A stretch of DNA of 64,000 bases from JBHIYN01 sp041984235 (GTDB lineage Bacteria > Pseudomonadota > Gammaproteobacteria > Ga0077536): NCBI GenBank assembly GCA_041984235.1, contig JBHIYN010000002.1, positions 62,001 through 126,000 of the forward strand, read 5' to 3'. Below the pieces are notes generated by a model. It had not been told where the DNA came from. It saw only the letters and a list, made by a program, of their open reading frames with translations, and did not search any database. Below are positions 9,901 through 18,600 of the stretch, piece after piece (within the stretch, counting starts at the first letter, position 1; every line of letters begins with the position of its first letter). Made by a program: the position numbers and the translations under genes.

Positions 9901-10860
9901 TCCGGCCTGCCTGCGGCGTTCGACCCGGCGCTGCTCGACGGCAGCAACGGTATGGTCATCAATGGCGGTGCGGCCTTCGAACGCGCAGGCATTACCGCCG
10001 CCTGGGCTGGCGATTTCAACGGTGACGGTTTCGACGACATCGTGTTCAATGCCTTCAACCTAGCTTACAACGAGCATGGCCCGGGCGCGCCATCGCCAAC
10101 GGTCGGAGCCTACGTGGTTTACGGCGGCAGCCACGGTCTGGCGTCCGTAGACGTGAATGCGTTGTACGCCGACACCGGGTTCAAATTGCTCGGGTCAGCA
10201 GTTTTCTTCAACGAGAACTTCTTGCCCGAAACAGGCGCTTACGTCAGCGGCGTGGGTGACACGGATGGCGACGGCTATGACGACATTGTCGTGGCCGGGC
10301 GCAACAACGTGACCGTGGTCTACGGCCGCGACCAGTTCGGCACCCTTACCGAATTCGGAACCAGCGCCAACGACGTCATGACCGGTACCAGTGCCGACCA
10401 GAACCTGATCGGCGGTCTCGGTAACGACTGGATCGACGGCGCTGCGGGCCGCGACGTGCTCAAGGGCGGCGCCGGCGACGACCGACTGGTCTACGATGCG
10501 GACGACTTTCGACGTGAGGGCGATGCGGGCTTCGATACCCTGGTGCTCGACGGCAGCGGCATCACGCTAGATTTCGACGTTCTGGCGCCACGCGCCGTAA
10601 CCGGCATCGAGGCAATCGACCTTGGTGGTAGCGGTGCGAACACCCTGGCCTTGTCGCTGAACGATGTACTGGCGCTGTCAGACAGCACCGATACCGTATG
10701 GATCTCCGGTAACGACGACGACCAGGTCCAGTCGACCGGGCAAGGCTGGGTCAGCGCTCCGGGCGGCAATGTCGAACACCTGGGAGAGATCTACGCGAGC
10801 TATATCGCAGGCGATGCGACGCTCATGATCGACCTGGACATCACACAAACCATCAGCTGA
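6946..10860 (+). CDS. giant RTX/FG-GAP calcium-binding secreted protein
   Basis: A 1304-residue protein with no N-terminal signal peptide, as expected for a type I secretion substrate. Residues about 5-230 are nonapeptide RTX-like repeats, many in a non-standard GGNHNDRLY or GQNHNDRLY form. Further RTX blocks occur near 285-325, 370-410 and 1150-1180 (GGLGNDWIDG, GGAGDDRLVYD). Four FG-GAP/integrin-like calcium loops (DLNGDGFND, DFNGDGYLD, DFNGDGFDD, DTDGDGYDD) lie near residues 887, 951, 1022 and 1104. The protein is acidic and almost cysteine-free. It is likely an extracellular Ca-folded adhesin or matrix protein. No type I secretion genes are in the window. Confidence 0.9.
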   Translation: MAVIRGTSRADRLRGTTQNDTLRGADGADVIYGNRGNDRLYGDNHNDYLNGGDGADILYGLNHNDRLYGGNHNDRLYGGNHNDRLYGGNGNDRLYGQNHNDRLYGGNQNDYLNGGHGADKLYGQNHNDRLYGGNQNDRLYGGNHDDYLAGGNGNDYLYGQNHNDRLYGQNDDDYLNGGNGDDILAGGDGNDLLVGGSGDDNLYGQNGDDNLDGGAGADVLDGGPGNDVYTVDVVEDTIALTDPGNDTVRSHVSFVLGPEQENLILLGENPIDATGNDGANQLTGNAANNRLAGGDGDDLLVGGEGADLLIGGAGDDIYQIDRAGEIDPETLDPGYDIVRSTAFATTLGPHQESLELLDGAVEGYGSTNNDTITGNSGANLLYGGEGDDQLDGGDGDDVVDGGPGADSLTGGFGADVFVVDDPGDVITDGKFWEGDYVESFIDFTLSDLSLSRLVLVGLDDIGGTLDDVPGSITGNAGDNRLTSIGSYSHTFRGGDGNDILTTQSNFADLYGDAGDDTLILSLTSTSNKLYGGTGNDTYWLAGASDSLIEFADEGHDVVYIGRSYTLPEHVEDLYITGDADAGLRGNSGDNLLTGSAGANVFYASGGHDTYVGGAGDDTYFLSDLADIAPTVIELPGGGHDTVRTSNYATLPDNVEDGRITYDNSRQLGGLTGNDLDNVLYGNDGDDLLDGRGGADSLYGDAGSDVIVIDATDILALGSMGPLDVYSIGRVGEVDTLRIGEDFVGIDYTAASNAIEGELFVKHGYNFTGFEIIDLTHASNNLLRTGGTHYMADRLTVHPEDSPIPRVDALADDIVDLGVGWRLRPDVDIDGVSYRAFQYGHGDSTNRPDFHVQAEAQLRIGYSIELADYAMGETARVSGLSYRPVVGLAGDLNGDGFNDFQVDDFVLLGGAERRAGNTAIADAVAGGDIDLAAPANAGLDTAPLDYSVSGSGDFNGDGYLDLLVGNHEAGAQGTLTGAVYLYYGDDSGLPAAFDPALLDGSNGMVINGGAAFERAGITAAWAGDFNGDGFDDIVFNAFNLAYNEHGPGAPSPTVGAYVVYGGSHGLASVDVNALYADTGFKLLGSAVFFNENFLPETGAYVSGVGDTDGDGYDDIVVAGRNNVTVVYGRDQFGTLTEFGTSANDVMTGTSADQNLIGGLGNDWIDGAAGRDVLKGGAGDDRLVYDADDFRREGDAGFDTLVLDGSGITLDFDVLAPRAVTGIEAIDLGGSGANTLALSLNDVLALSDSTDTVWISGNDDDQVQSTGQGWVSAPGGNVEHLGEIYASYIAGDATLMIDLDITQTIS
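7033..7490 (+). repeat. tandem 27-bp repeats encoding NHND-type RTX nonapeptides
   Basis: About sixteen in-frame 27-base units encode variants of G-(G/Q)-N-(H/Q/G)-N-D-(R/Y)-L-Y. Seven units read NHND, two NQND and one NHDD, where canonical RTX repeats have Gly at the His position. The units are similar at the DNA level, so recent expansion by slippage or recombination is likely. Confidence 0.85.
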
Positions 10861-10959
10861 ATAAAGCGTGTCAGGTCGCGCAATCGCCGCGTGTCATGCC
10901 CCCCCGGCAGGCTCGCGGCCGAAATCTGAAGGCGGCCTGCTATCCCCTATCCGACGCCG

Positions 10960-11727
10960 TTACGGCTTGCGCGCCCGGATCAGGAACTGGTCGGTGTTGT
11001 AGCGCAGGCCATCGGCGAAGATCTCGCGCGTGTGATCGTCGTCGGGATTGGCCAGCAGGTCGGAGGTCGCCTCGATCGTGAAGCCGGCCTGCTTCAGCAG
11101 ATCGATCGCGATCACCGGCTCGATGCGGTGCAGGGCGGCGTTGTCCTGCCCGGCGATGCCGACGTGGTCGCTGAGGGCGAGTATGCCGCCAGGTTTGAGC
11201 GCGCGGTGCAGGGTCTTCAGCACCGCCAGCGCCGAGGCTTCGCCGCGGGTGTGGTACTCGTCATGCAGGTTGAGGCCCCACAGGACGAAGTCGATGTCTT
11301 CCTCGAACGGAAGGTCCGGCGCGTCGACGATCAGGTAGCGCACGTTGGGCAGCCGGTCGCCCTCCAGCCGGGTCAGCATCGCCTGGTGATGCTCGCCACC
11401 GATGAGACGCAGCACCAGGAAGGAGTTCTGCGCGTACACCGTGCCCTGCGGGCCGACCGCGGCGGACAGGATCTCGGCGCTGTAGCCGGCGCCGGTCAGC
11501 AGGTCGAGCACCGTCATACCGGTGTCGACGCCGAAAAACGTCATCATCTCGACCGGCTTGCGTCCGGCGTCCTTCTGCGCGTCGTAGGGGCCGCGGCCGC
11601 TTTCCACGAGCTTGGCCGCGACGCGTTCCGCAACGCTATGCCGATCGGCGACGGCGCCCTGGTGCACCGTGATCGCCATCGCAAGGAACGCAACGGACAC
11701 AAACATTTTCATCTGCGATGTTCTCAT
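10960..11727 (-). CDS. exported class I SAM-dependent methyltransferase-like protein
   Basis: A 255-residue protein. The first 28 residues form a signal peptide (basic start, FVSVAFLAMAITV core, end near GAVA). The rest is a Rossmann methyltransferase fold: GMTVLDLLTGAGYSAEIL as motif I, VRYLIVDAPDLPF, then DFVLWGLNLHDEY and LKPGGILALSDHVG. It resembles the family of predicted periplasmic methyltransferases annotated in many proteobacteria. SAM is not known to be present in the periplasm, so its real ligand is unclear. Met6 (11712) and Met8 are alternative starts that keep the signal peptide. Confidence 0.82.
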   Translation of the reverse strand: MRTSQMKMFVSVAFLAMAITVHQGAVADRHSVAERVAAKLVESGRGPYDAQKDAGRKPVEMMTFFGVDTGMTVLDLLTGAGYSAEILSAAVGPQGTVYAQNSFLVLRLIGGEHHQAMLTRLEGDRLPNVRYLIVDAPDLPFEEDIDFVLWGLNLHDEYHTRGEASALAVLKTLHRALKPGGILALSDHVGIAGQDNAALHRIEPVIAIDLLKQAGFTIEATSDLLANPDDDHTREIFADGLRYNTDQFLIRARKP

Positions 11728-11920
11728 GGGACAGCCTTGGCCTGACGATGCTCGCGATGCACAATCCTATCCGGTTGCGGAATTCGAAGACAGGCTTGCC
11801 GCGGGGACCGGTGCCTGCGGACCGGACTCAAGCGCTGCGCGCCCGTGCCGATGCCGTTCGCGGGGGCCGCTTGCCGGCACTGCGAATCGCGCCGCCCCGG
11901 ATTCTGCAAGGAGAAAATCG

Positions 11921-12691
11921 ATGCCCATCATTCTCGGTCTCGGCACCGGTCGATCGGGAACGCAATCCCTGGCATATATCGTCAACCAGCAGCCGGAAGC
12001 GGTTTGTTTCCACGAGGTGAACCCGGCGTGCATGGCCTGGCAGGGCGCTTTCTGCTCGGTGTACAACCTGGTGCGCGAATTCGAGCGCGTGCTGGCCGGA
12101 GGTCCGCGTTGCGTGACCGTCGACAGGTCAGCGCCCGACCGCGACCATGCGCTGGAACGCCTGCAGGGCCTGGAGCGTGTTTCGCTGATCGGCGATATCG
12201 CCATGTACTACCTGCCCTACGTCGAGCGCGTGCTCGAGCTCGAGCACGACGTGCGCTTCCCCTGCCTGAGGCGGGATCGCGAAGCCGTGATCGAGAGCTA
12301 TATCGGCAAAGTACGCCTCAGGCGGACGCGCCGGGAGCGCATCTTCGAACCACTGGCGGGCTGGTTGATGGCGAAGCCCGTGCGAACCAGCAGGAACCAC
12401 TGGATGCTGCATGACGGCCGCCACTATCAGCCCGACCCGGTGTGGGACAAGTGCTATCCGAAGTTCGACGCCACCGGCCTGCGCCAGGCACTGGGTCTCT
12501 ACTGGGACACTTATCACGAGGAGGTCGACAGGCTAGCGACCCGCTACCCTCGTGCGGTCGCGATGTTCGACCTCGACGAGCTGAACAGCCGGGAGGGACA
12601 ACGCCGCGTGCTCGGGTTTTGCGGCATCGAACAGCCGACATACAGCGAAGACGTGCATCGTAACCGGGGCGAAGAGACGCGCTCGCGCTGA
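11921..12691 (+). CDS. sulfotransferase-like P-loop protein
   Basis: A 256-residue protein starting at ATG 11921, seven bases after an AAGGAG ribosome binding site (11908-11913). It opens with MPIILGLGTGRSGTQSLA, the 5'-phosphosulfate-binding P-loop of sulfotransferases. LRRDREAVIESYIGK may be the 3'-phosphate-binding segment, and a C-terminal CGI segment follows. It precedes a flippase and a GT2 glycosyltransferase, suggesting sulfation or modification of a surface glycan. The acceptor is unknown. Confidence 0.75.
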   Translation: MPIILGLGTGRSGTQSLAYIVNQQPEAVCFHEVNPACMAWQGAFCSVYNLVREFERVLAGGPRCVTVDRSAPDRDHALERLQGLERVSLIGDIAMYYLPYVERVLELEHDVRFPCLRRDREAVIESYIGKVRLRRTRRERIFEPLAGWLMAKPVRTSRNHWMLHDGRHYQPDPVWDKCYPKFDATGLRQALGLYWDTYHEEVDRLATRYPRAVAMFDLDELNSREGQRRVLGFCGIEQPTYSEDVHRNRGEETRSR

Positions 12692-12815
12692 CCATCGCGA
12701 TGAGCCCGGGTATCGAAATCTGGACGGCTCACGGCGCGGCCGTGTCGCAACCGCGTGACGTGAACGTGACCGACGCGCGCCGGCGTGGGCGCCTGGCGGC
12801 TGCGCTCATCGCAGT

Positions 12816-12838
12816 GCAGCCTGCCAACGGCAGGCTGC
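12816..12838. terminator. perfect 10-bp hairpin upstream of the flippase
   Basis: GCAGCCTGCC and GGCAGGCTGC flank a 3-base AAC loop. The stem is perfect and GC-rich but no T-run follows, and it sits 18 bases before the flippase start. It may terminate the sulfotransferase transcript or act as an RNA structure in the flippase leader. Confidence 0.4.
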
Positions 12839-12856
12839 GACCGTGAGATACCGTCG

Positions 12857-14323
12857 ATGAGCGCGACCGAAAGCCTGCGCGACCGGACCCTTCGCGGAAT
12901 GGGCTGGGCGGTCGCGATGCGCTGGATGTCCCGGCTGGTCGGCATCGTCAGCATGGTCATCCTGGCGCGCCTGCTCACGCCCGATGATTATGGTGTGATC
13001 GCGATGTGCATGATGGTGGTCGGCCTGGGCTCGGTGCTGTTCGAGGTCGGCGTGAACACCTGGCTCATTCAGAAAGAGGACGCCGACGATCTCGACTACG
13101 ATACGGCCTGGACGGTGCGGCTGCTCCAGGGCCTTGCGGCGTCGGCGTTGATTGCCTCGTCGATTCCAGTCGTGGTGCACTACTTCGAGGAGCCACGGGT
13201 GAGCGCCGCCCTGTTGTGCCTCGCGGGCGTGCCTGCCCTGCAGGCGCTGGCCAATATCGGCGTCGTCAGGTTCCAGAAAGAACTCGACATCAGGCGGGAC
13301 TTCCAGCTCCTGCTGTGGCAACGCCTTTCCGCCTTCCTGGTGACGATCTGCGCCGCATGGATCCTGCGCAGCTACTGGGCGCTGGTGATCGGCACCCTGT
13401 CGAGCGCCGTGGTCGGCGTCGCCTTGAGCTATGCATTCCACCCCTACCGGCCGAGCTGGTCTCTCGAAAGAGTCCGCGAGATGGCCGGCTTCTCGGCATG
13501 GATGCTGGTGCGCAACATCGGTGCCTACGGGCAGACCCGTATCGACCAGGTGGTCGTCAGCGGCGAGCTGCCGGCACACAACGTGGGTGTCTACAACCTG
13601 GCTGCCGAGATCTCGGAGCTGCCCACCGCCGAGCTTCTGACGCCGCTCGGCCGCGCGATGTTTCCCGCGTTCTCCCTGCTCAAGGGCGATCGACAGAGAC
13701 TGGCCCGGGCTTTTCAGCGTTCTTTCGGCGTCATCGTGGTGCTCGGTTTCCCGGTCAGCGTAGGCATGGCCGCGGTCGCCGAGCCGCTCGTCGCGGTCGT
13801 GCTCGGACCGCGCTGGCACGAGGTCGTGCCGCTGCTGCAGGTGTTACCGTTCGTCGGGTTCTTCATCGCCGTGCGCTACACGGCGGCGACCGTGCTGACC
13901 GTACTCGGCCACCTGAGGTTGATCGCGCTGTCATTCTGGATCCAGATCGCGGGCTTCGTCGCGGCGGTGTTTCTCCTGTTCGATTCCTGGACGGTGGTCG
14001 ACCTGGCCCTGGTCCGCCTGGTTCTCGGCGCGGCGATGAGCGCGCTCATCCTCGTGCAGACCCTGCGCGCCGGGCTGGCCCGCCTCACCGACCTGGCGTC
14101 GGCACTCCACCGCCCGGCGTTGGCCGCGGCACTGATGTTCGGCGCCATCGTCGGCCTTCGCTCATCGCTGGCGGCGCCGCCGTTCGTCGAGCTCGGCGCC
14201 TGTGTGCTGCTTGGCGTGGCGAGCTACGGGGTGTCGCTGTTCGCGCTGTGGGGGATGAGTGGCAAGCCGGCAGCGGCGGAGACAGAAATCCTTGCCATCG
14301 TCTCGTCGAGGCTGCGTGCGTGA
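12857..14323 (+). CDS. Wzx-type polysaccharide flippase (MOP superfamily)
   Basis: A 488-residue integral membrane protein with about 12-14 hydrophobic segments. The N-terminal LRDRTLRGMGWAVAMRWMSRLVGIVSMVILARLLTPDDYGVIAM pattern, quoted here only as landmarks RGMGW and LLTPDDYG, is typical of the MviN/Wzx/RfbX-like polysaccharide exporters. Such proteins flip lipid-linked oligosaccharides across the inner membrane. The next gene, a glycosyltransferase, overlaps its stop, so the two are probably translationally coupled and serve the same glycan. Confidence 0.9.
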   Translation: MSATESLRDRTLRGMGWAVAMRWMSRLVGIVSMVILARLLTPDDYGVIAMCMMVVGLGSVLFEVGVNTWLIQKEDADDLDYDTAWTVRLLQGLAASALIASSIPVVVHYFEEPRVSAALLCLAGVPALQALANIGVVRFQKELDIRRDFQLLLWQRLSAFLVTICAAWILRSYWALVIGTLSSAVVGVALSYAFHPYRPSWSLERVREMAGFSAWMLVRNIGAYGQTRIDQVVVSGELPAHNVGVYNLAAEISELPTAELLTPLGRAMFPAFSLLKGDRQRLARAFQRSFGVIVVLGFPVSVGMAAVAEPLVAVVLGPRWHEVVPLLQVLPFVGFFIAVRYTAATVLTVLGHLRLIALSFWIQIAGFVAAVFLLFDSWTVVDLALVRLVLGAAMSALILVQTLRAGLARLTDLASALHRPALAAALMFGAIVGLRSSLAAPPFVELGACVLLGVASYGVSLFALWGMSGKPAAAETEILAIVSSRLRA

Positions 14324-15231
14324 GCGGGGAACGCAAAGTGCCGTCCGTCACCGCGGTGATGCCAACCATGGCACGCGCCGATCGCGCGGCGAGCCTGCTG
14401 CGCGCCGTCGACAGCATACTCGACCAGCGCGACGTCGATGCGCGGGTGCTGGCCGTCGTCAACGGCGATGCCGTCGACGGCGCGCTCCTGCAGCGCCTCG
14501 AAGCAATGCCGCGCGTGAGCGTCGTTCGGCGCCGCGAAGCCGGGCTCCCCGGAGCTATCGCGGCAGGCAGAAGACACTGCGTGGGCGACTATTTCCTGTT
14601 TCTCGACGACGACGACTATCTGATCGCCGATACCCTCGCTGAGCGCGTCGACCAGCTCGAGCGCCGGCCGGAGTGCGCAGTGCTGGTCAGCAACGGCATC
14701 ATCGAGTCCGAGAGCGAGGGCGAGGGCGGGACGCTGCGCAGACCGATATCGCCGGACTTCGTCAACGCCCGCAGGGATCCCCTGGTTGCCCTGCTCGAGC
14801 GCAATTGGCTGGCCTCCTGCGGCGGCCTCTACCGGCGCACCGCGGTCGGCACGACCTACTTCGATACCCTGCCCGACTACTACGAATGGACCAACGTCGC
14901 CTTCCGGCTCGCCCTCGACGGCTGCCGCCTGTTGTTCGACGAGCGTGCGGCATTCGTCGTCTGCACCACGGCAGGCTCCCTGTCGCGCAGCGACGCCTAC
15001 GTAGAGGCTGCACCGCCGATGCTGCGGACACTGCTGGACGCCGAGCTGCCGCCGGCAGCGCAAGGCGTGCTCGAAGACAAGCTGGCGGACGCTCATCACG
15101 CAGTAGCCGAGCAGTGCCTGCGGCGGGGTCGACGGCGCGCCGCGCTGCGTCATCATGTGCTGAGCCTCGCCAACGGTCAGGGTCTGCGACGCTACCTCTC
15201 GTTCACGCCCAGGGTCGTGATTGGCATCTAG
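14320..15231 (+). CDS. GT2-family glycosyltransferase
   Basis: A 303-residue protein starting at GTG 14320, overlapping the flippase stop (GTGA). It has the GT-A signature VTAVMPTMARADRAASLLRA, then a DYFLFLDDDDYL stretch whose DDDD is the metal-binding DxD equivalent, and a SCGGLYRRTAVG acceptor-loop segment. Such enzymes add a sugar from a nucleotide donor to a lipid-linked or protein glycan. The stop-start overlap with the flippase supports a role in building the repeat unit that the flippase exports. GTG 14338 is a less likely start. Confidence 0.85.
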   Translation: MSGERKVPSVTAVMPTMARADRAASLLRAVDSILDQRDVDARVLAVVNGDAVDGALLQRLEAMPRVSVVRRREAGLPGAIAAGRRHCVGDYFLFLDDDDYLIADTLAERVDQLERRPECAVLVSNGIIESESEGEGGTLRRPISPDFVNARRDPLVALLERNWLASCGGLYRRTAVGTTYFDTLPDYYEWTNVAFRLALDGCRLLFDERAAFVVCTTAGSLSRSDAYVEAAPPMLRTLLDAELPPAAQGVLEDKLADAHHAVAEQCLRRGRRRAALRHHVLSLANGQGLRRYLSFTPRVVIGI

Positions 15232-15646
15232 CCGACCGCCGCGAGGGCACCCCACGCCCCGTCGTCAAATTTCCTGACTGCCGCTGCGCGCTCGATCTCT
15301 TGCCGCGTTGGGCATGAATAAATCAGTTTATCCATAAGGTTATGAGGCATTCAGGTGAAAGACACCGCCCCTGGCGGGCACCGCCCGCCGCCCGCAGCTG
15401 TCAAGCAGCTTTACCGTCAGCGCTTTTCGCCGCTCCCGGTGGCCTCGCGCCGCAGCCGCGCGAAATGCGGCAAGCGCCTGATACTGCTGGCCTCATTCAC
15501 CCGGCTCCCGCGCCGATGCGCGATCGGGTCCGAATTTTGCACACAGATACTTCCGCCTCGTGTCACACGCGCGTAATTTCGAGCGCGCGAAGACCCGGGC
15601 CGCTCGATCCGGACAACTCGCCGCTGCAACAGATGACGCATCACAC
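15232..15646 (+). other. leader/promoter region of the SdrD-B-like gene
   Basis: A 415-base spacer with no convincing gene. It contains an AT-rich patch (15316-15345) with a small ATAAA/TTTAT dyad at 15318-15331, and a sigma-54-like element at 15526-15541, described separately. The frame of the downstream gene is open from 15560, but the signal peptide starts only at 15647. Confidence 0.5.
15526..15541 (+). promoter_or_regulatory. possible sigma-54 promoter (-24/-12)
   Basis: GG at 15527-15528 and GC at 15539-15540 are 12 bases apart, with TTGCA at the -12 side, matching the invariant parts of the sigma-54 consensus. The -24 side (GGTCCG) is a weaker match. It would give a leader of about 95 bases before ATG 15647. 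Confidence 0.35.
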
Positions 15647-18600
15647 ATGGAAAATGACAAGAAACACCTTCTAACCGCCTGCTATCGATTCGTTCTCGTT
15701 GCTGCAACGCTGCTGCCGGCGTTCGCCGCCAGCGCCGCGATCACCGTTTCACCGGCGCGCATCGACGCCTCGACCGGCGGCGCCTGGCCCGGCAACTACG
15801 GCCAGTGCCTCGCGGTGGTGCCGCAGGCCAGCCCGCGTACGCAGAGCCCCGAGGTTCCCGTGGGCCCGGGCTTCTACAGCGCTACCGCGGACAGCGAGTA
15901 CATCAACCCGGCGCCCACAGCGGGCGAGCTCGAAGAGGCCGTGTGCGTCAGCGGCGACGGTGTGCCCACCGGCAACCCGACCGAGAACTTCGACTTCCGC
16001 GTCTACCGCGCCGGTAACCCCGCGCTGAACGCCTACGCCTGGTCCTTCCGCGAGCCCGGGACGGGCACCCGCCGCGACGTGTTGCCCGGATCGTCCCAGT
16101 ACAACGTGTGCTACTCGGCGGCCGCCGGCGAGGACGTGTACCGTGCCGCGACCTTCGACAACGAGCACTTCACCCAGGACCCGATGAGCCTGGAAGTCGT
16201 CGTCAAGCAGGGCGGCGAGGCGACCGTCGCCTATTACTTCCTTACCGCAGCGGTCGCCTGCCGCAAGCAGAACTGGACCCTCTACGTCGACGGTATGGCC
16301 GTGCAGAGCGGCGTCATCGGCGACTTCGCACGCGGCAAGTATCTCGTTTTCGATGTGACCGGCATTCCGGCGGGCGGCACCACGCTGCGCCTCGACACGT
16401 CCGGATTCAACGGCACCCGCATCGATCCCGCGGTCGACTGCCCGACCACGCCGGAGGCCGACGTTGCCGGTGCCAACAGCCACCTCTCTTCCCTGTTCAT
16501 CAGCGGCACCGCGGCCTGCGCGGATGCCCGGCTGGCACGCCTTGGCGACCGCGTGTGGGAGGATGTCGACGGCGACGGCATCCAGGACTGCGACGACACC
16601 AACATGGACGGCGTGCGCGGTAACGCGGGCGACCTGCCGCCAGCCGGACAGCCGAACGAGTGCGCGACGGGCGTCGCCAACGTCGCGGTCGAGCTGCTGC
16701 TGAATCCGGACCCGGCCGACCAGACCTGCGCCGGCGGAACCCCCTCGGGACTGACGACGGTCACCGACATCGACGGTTTCTACCTGTTCGAGGATCTGGA
16801 GCCCGGAGACTATTGCGTGGAGTTCACGCCGCCGCCCGGCTACGCACTGACCAGCCAGGACGCCAACGATTCGAACCCAGACCCCGACCAGCGTGACAGC
16901 GACGCCGATCCGGGCACCGGCCGAACGGCGAACATCGACCTCGGCGCGGGTGAACAGGACCTGACCTGGGACGCCGGCATCTATCGGCCGGCCGCGCTCG
17001 GCGACACGGTGTGGAACGATCTCGACCGTGACGGCATCCAGGACGACCTCAATGCGCCCGGCGGAGAGCCCGGCATCTCCGGCGTCACCGTCAGCCTGTT
17101 CGATTGCAGCGGCAACGTGGTCGACGATGCTGACGGCAACCCCGTGCTGCCGATGCAGACCGGGCCCGCGGGCGATTACCTGTTCGAGAACCTCGCCCCC
17201 GGCCAGTACGAGGTCGTGTTCAGCGGCCTCCCCGCGGGCTTCGTCTTCAGCCCACGCAACCAGGGCATGAGCGACGTGTTCGACAGCGATGCCGATCCGA
17301 ACACCGGCAGGACCGGCTGCATCATCACCCTGTCGCCGGGTGACACCGACCTGACCTGGGACGCCGGCATCAACCTGCCGCCGATCAGCAGTCTCGGCGA
17401 CCGCCTGTGGAAAGACGACGACGCGGACGGCATCCAGGATGCCGCGGAAGCGGGTATCGAGGGTGCCCGGGTGGAACTGCTCTCGCCCGGCACCGACAGC
17501 ATCTGCGACAGCGGTGACGAAACGGTAATCCGCACCACGACCACCGGCGCCGACGGCTTCTACGAGTTCCTCGATCTCGCCGCGGGCCGGTACTGCGTGC
17601 GCTTCGAGCTGCCCCAGGTATGCGACCTGCCGTTCGGCTACTCGCCGCGGTTCAGCCCGCAGAACCAGGGCATGAACACGGCGCAGGACAGCGACGTCAA
17701 TCCGGCCACCGGCCAGACGGACAACATCGACCTGCCGTTCGACACCTATGACCCGACCTGGGACGCCGGCGTGTACTGCCCGTCCAAGCTCGGCGACACG
17801 GTGTGGAATGACCTCGATGCAGACGGCCTGCAGGACGACGTGCCCGGCACCGAGCCCGGCACGGCCGGCGTGCGTGCCGACCTCACCGACTGCGACGGCA
17901 ACCCGGTCAACGATGCCGACGGCCAGCCCGTCGGTCCCGTCTACACCGACGCCGTCGGCATGTACATGTTCAACAACCTCATCCCCGGCAATTACGTGGT
18001 CACGTTCAGCGGCCTGCCGGCGGGCTACACCTTCACCGCGCAGGGAGCCGGCGCCGACGACGCCGTCGACAGCGATGCCGACGCGGGCTCGGGCTCCACC
18101 GAGTGCCTGACGCTGCCCGGCGACACCTACGACGACACCTGGGATGCCGGGGTGGTCGCGCCGCCGCCGTGCGTGCTCGACGTGCAGAAGAACTGCCGCG
18201 TGATCCCGGTCGTGACCGAGTCTCTGAGCTGCGACGACGTCAAGCCGATCGACGCCATCACGATGCGCTGGGACGACGGCTCGCGCACCATCGCGCACAT
18301 CGACGTCTATGCCGACAAGTACGACCCCAGCGCTCCGTCGGACAATCTGATCCAGACCTTCGACGGCAGCCTGGTGCAGGGTGACGAATTCACCGCCTCG
18401 GGCTATGTCAGCGCGGGCGCGCCGAACGACGTCGACTGGGTCATCACGTTCTCCGACGGCTCGCAGGCGATTTCCCGCTTCCACCGCTCGTGCTCCGACG
18501 ACGGCATGGACGGTCCGGAGGACTGCGGCTCGCCCCAGGGTGATGCCAAGGACGACGGCGCGACCATGTTCGAGGGCCTGCCGGTCGCCAACACCTGGGC

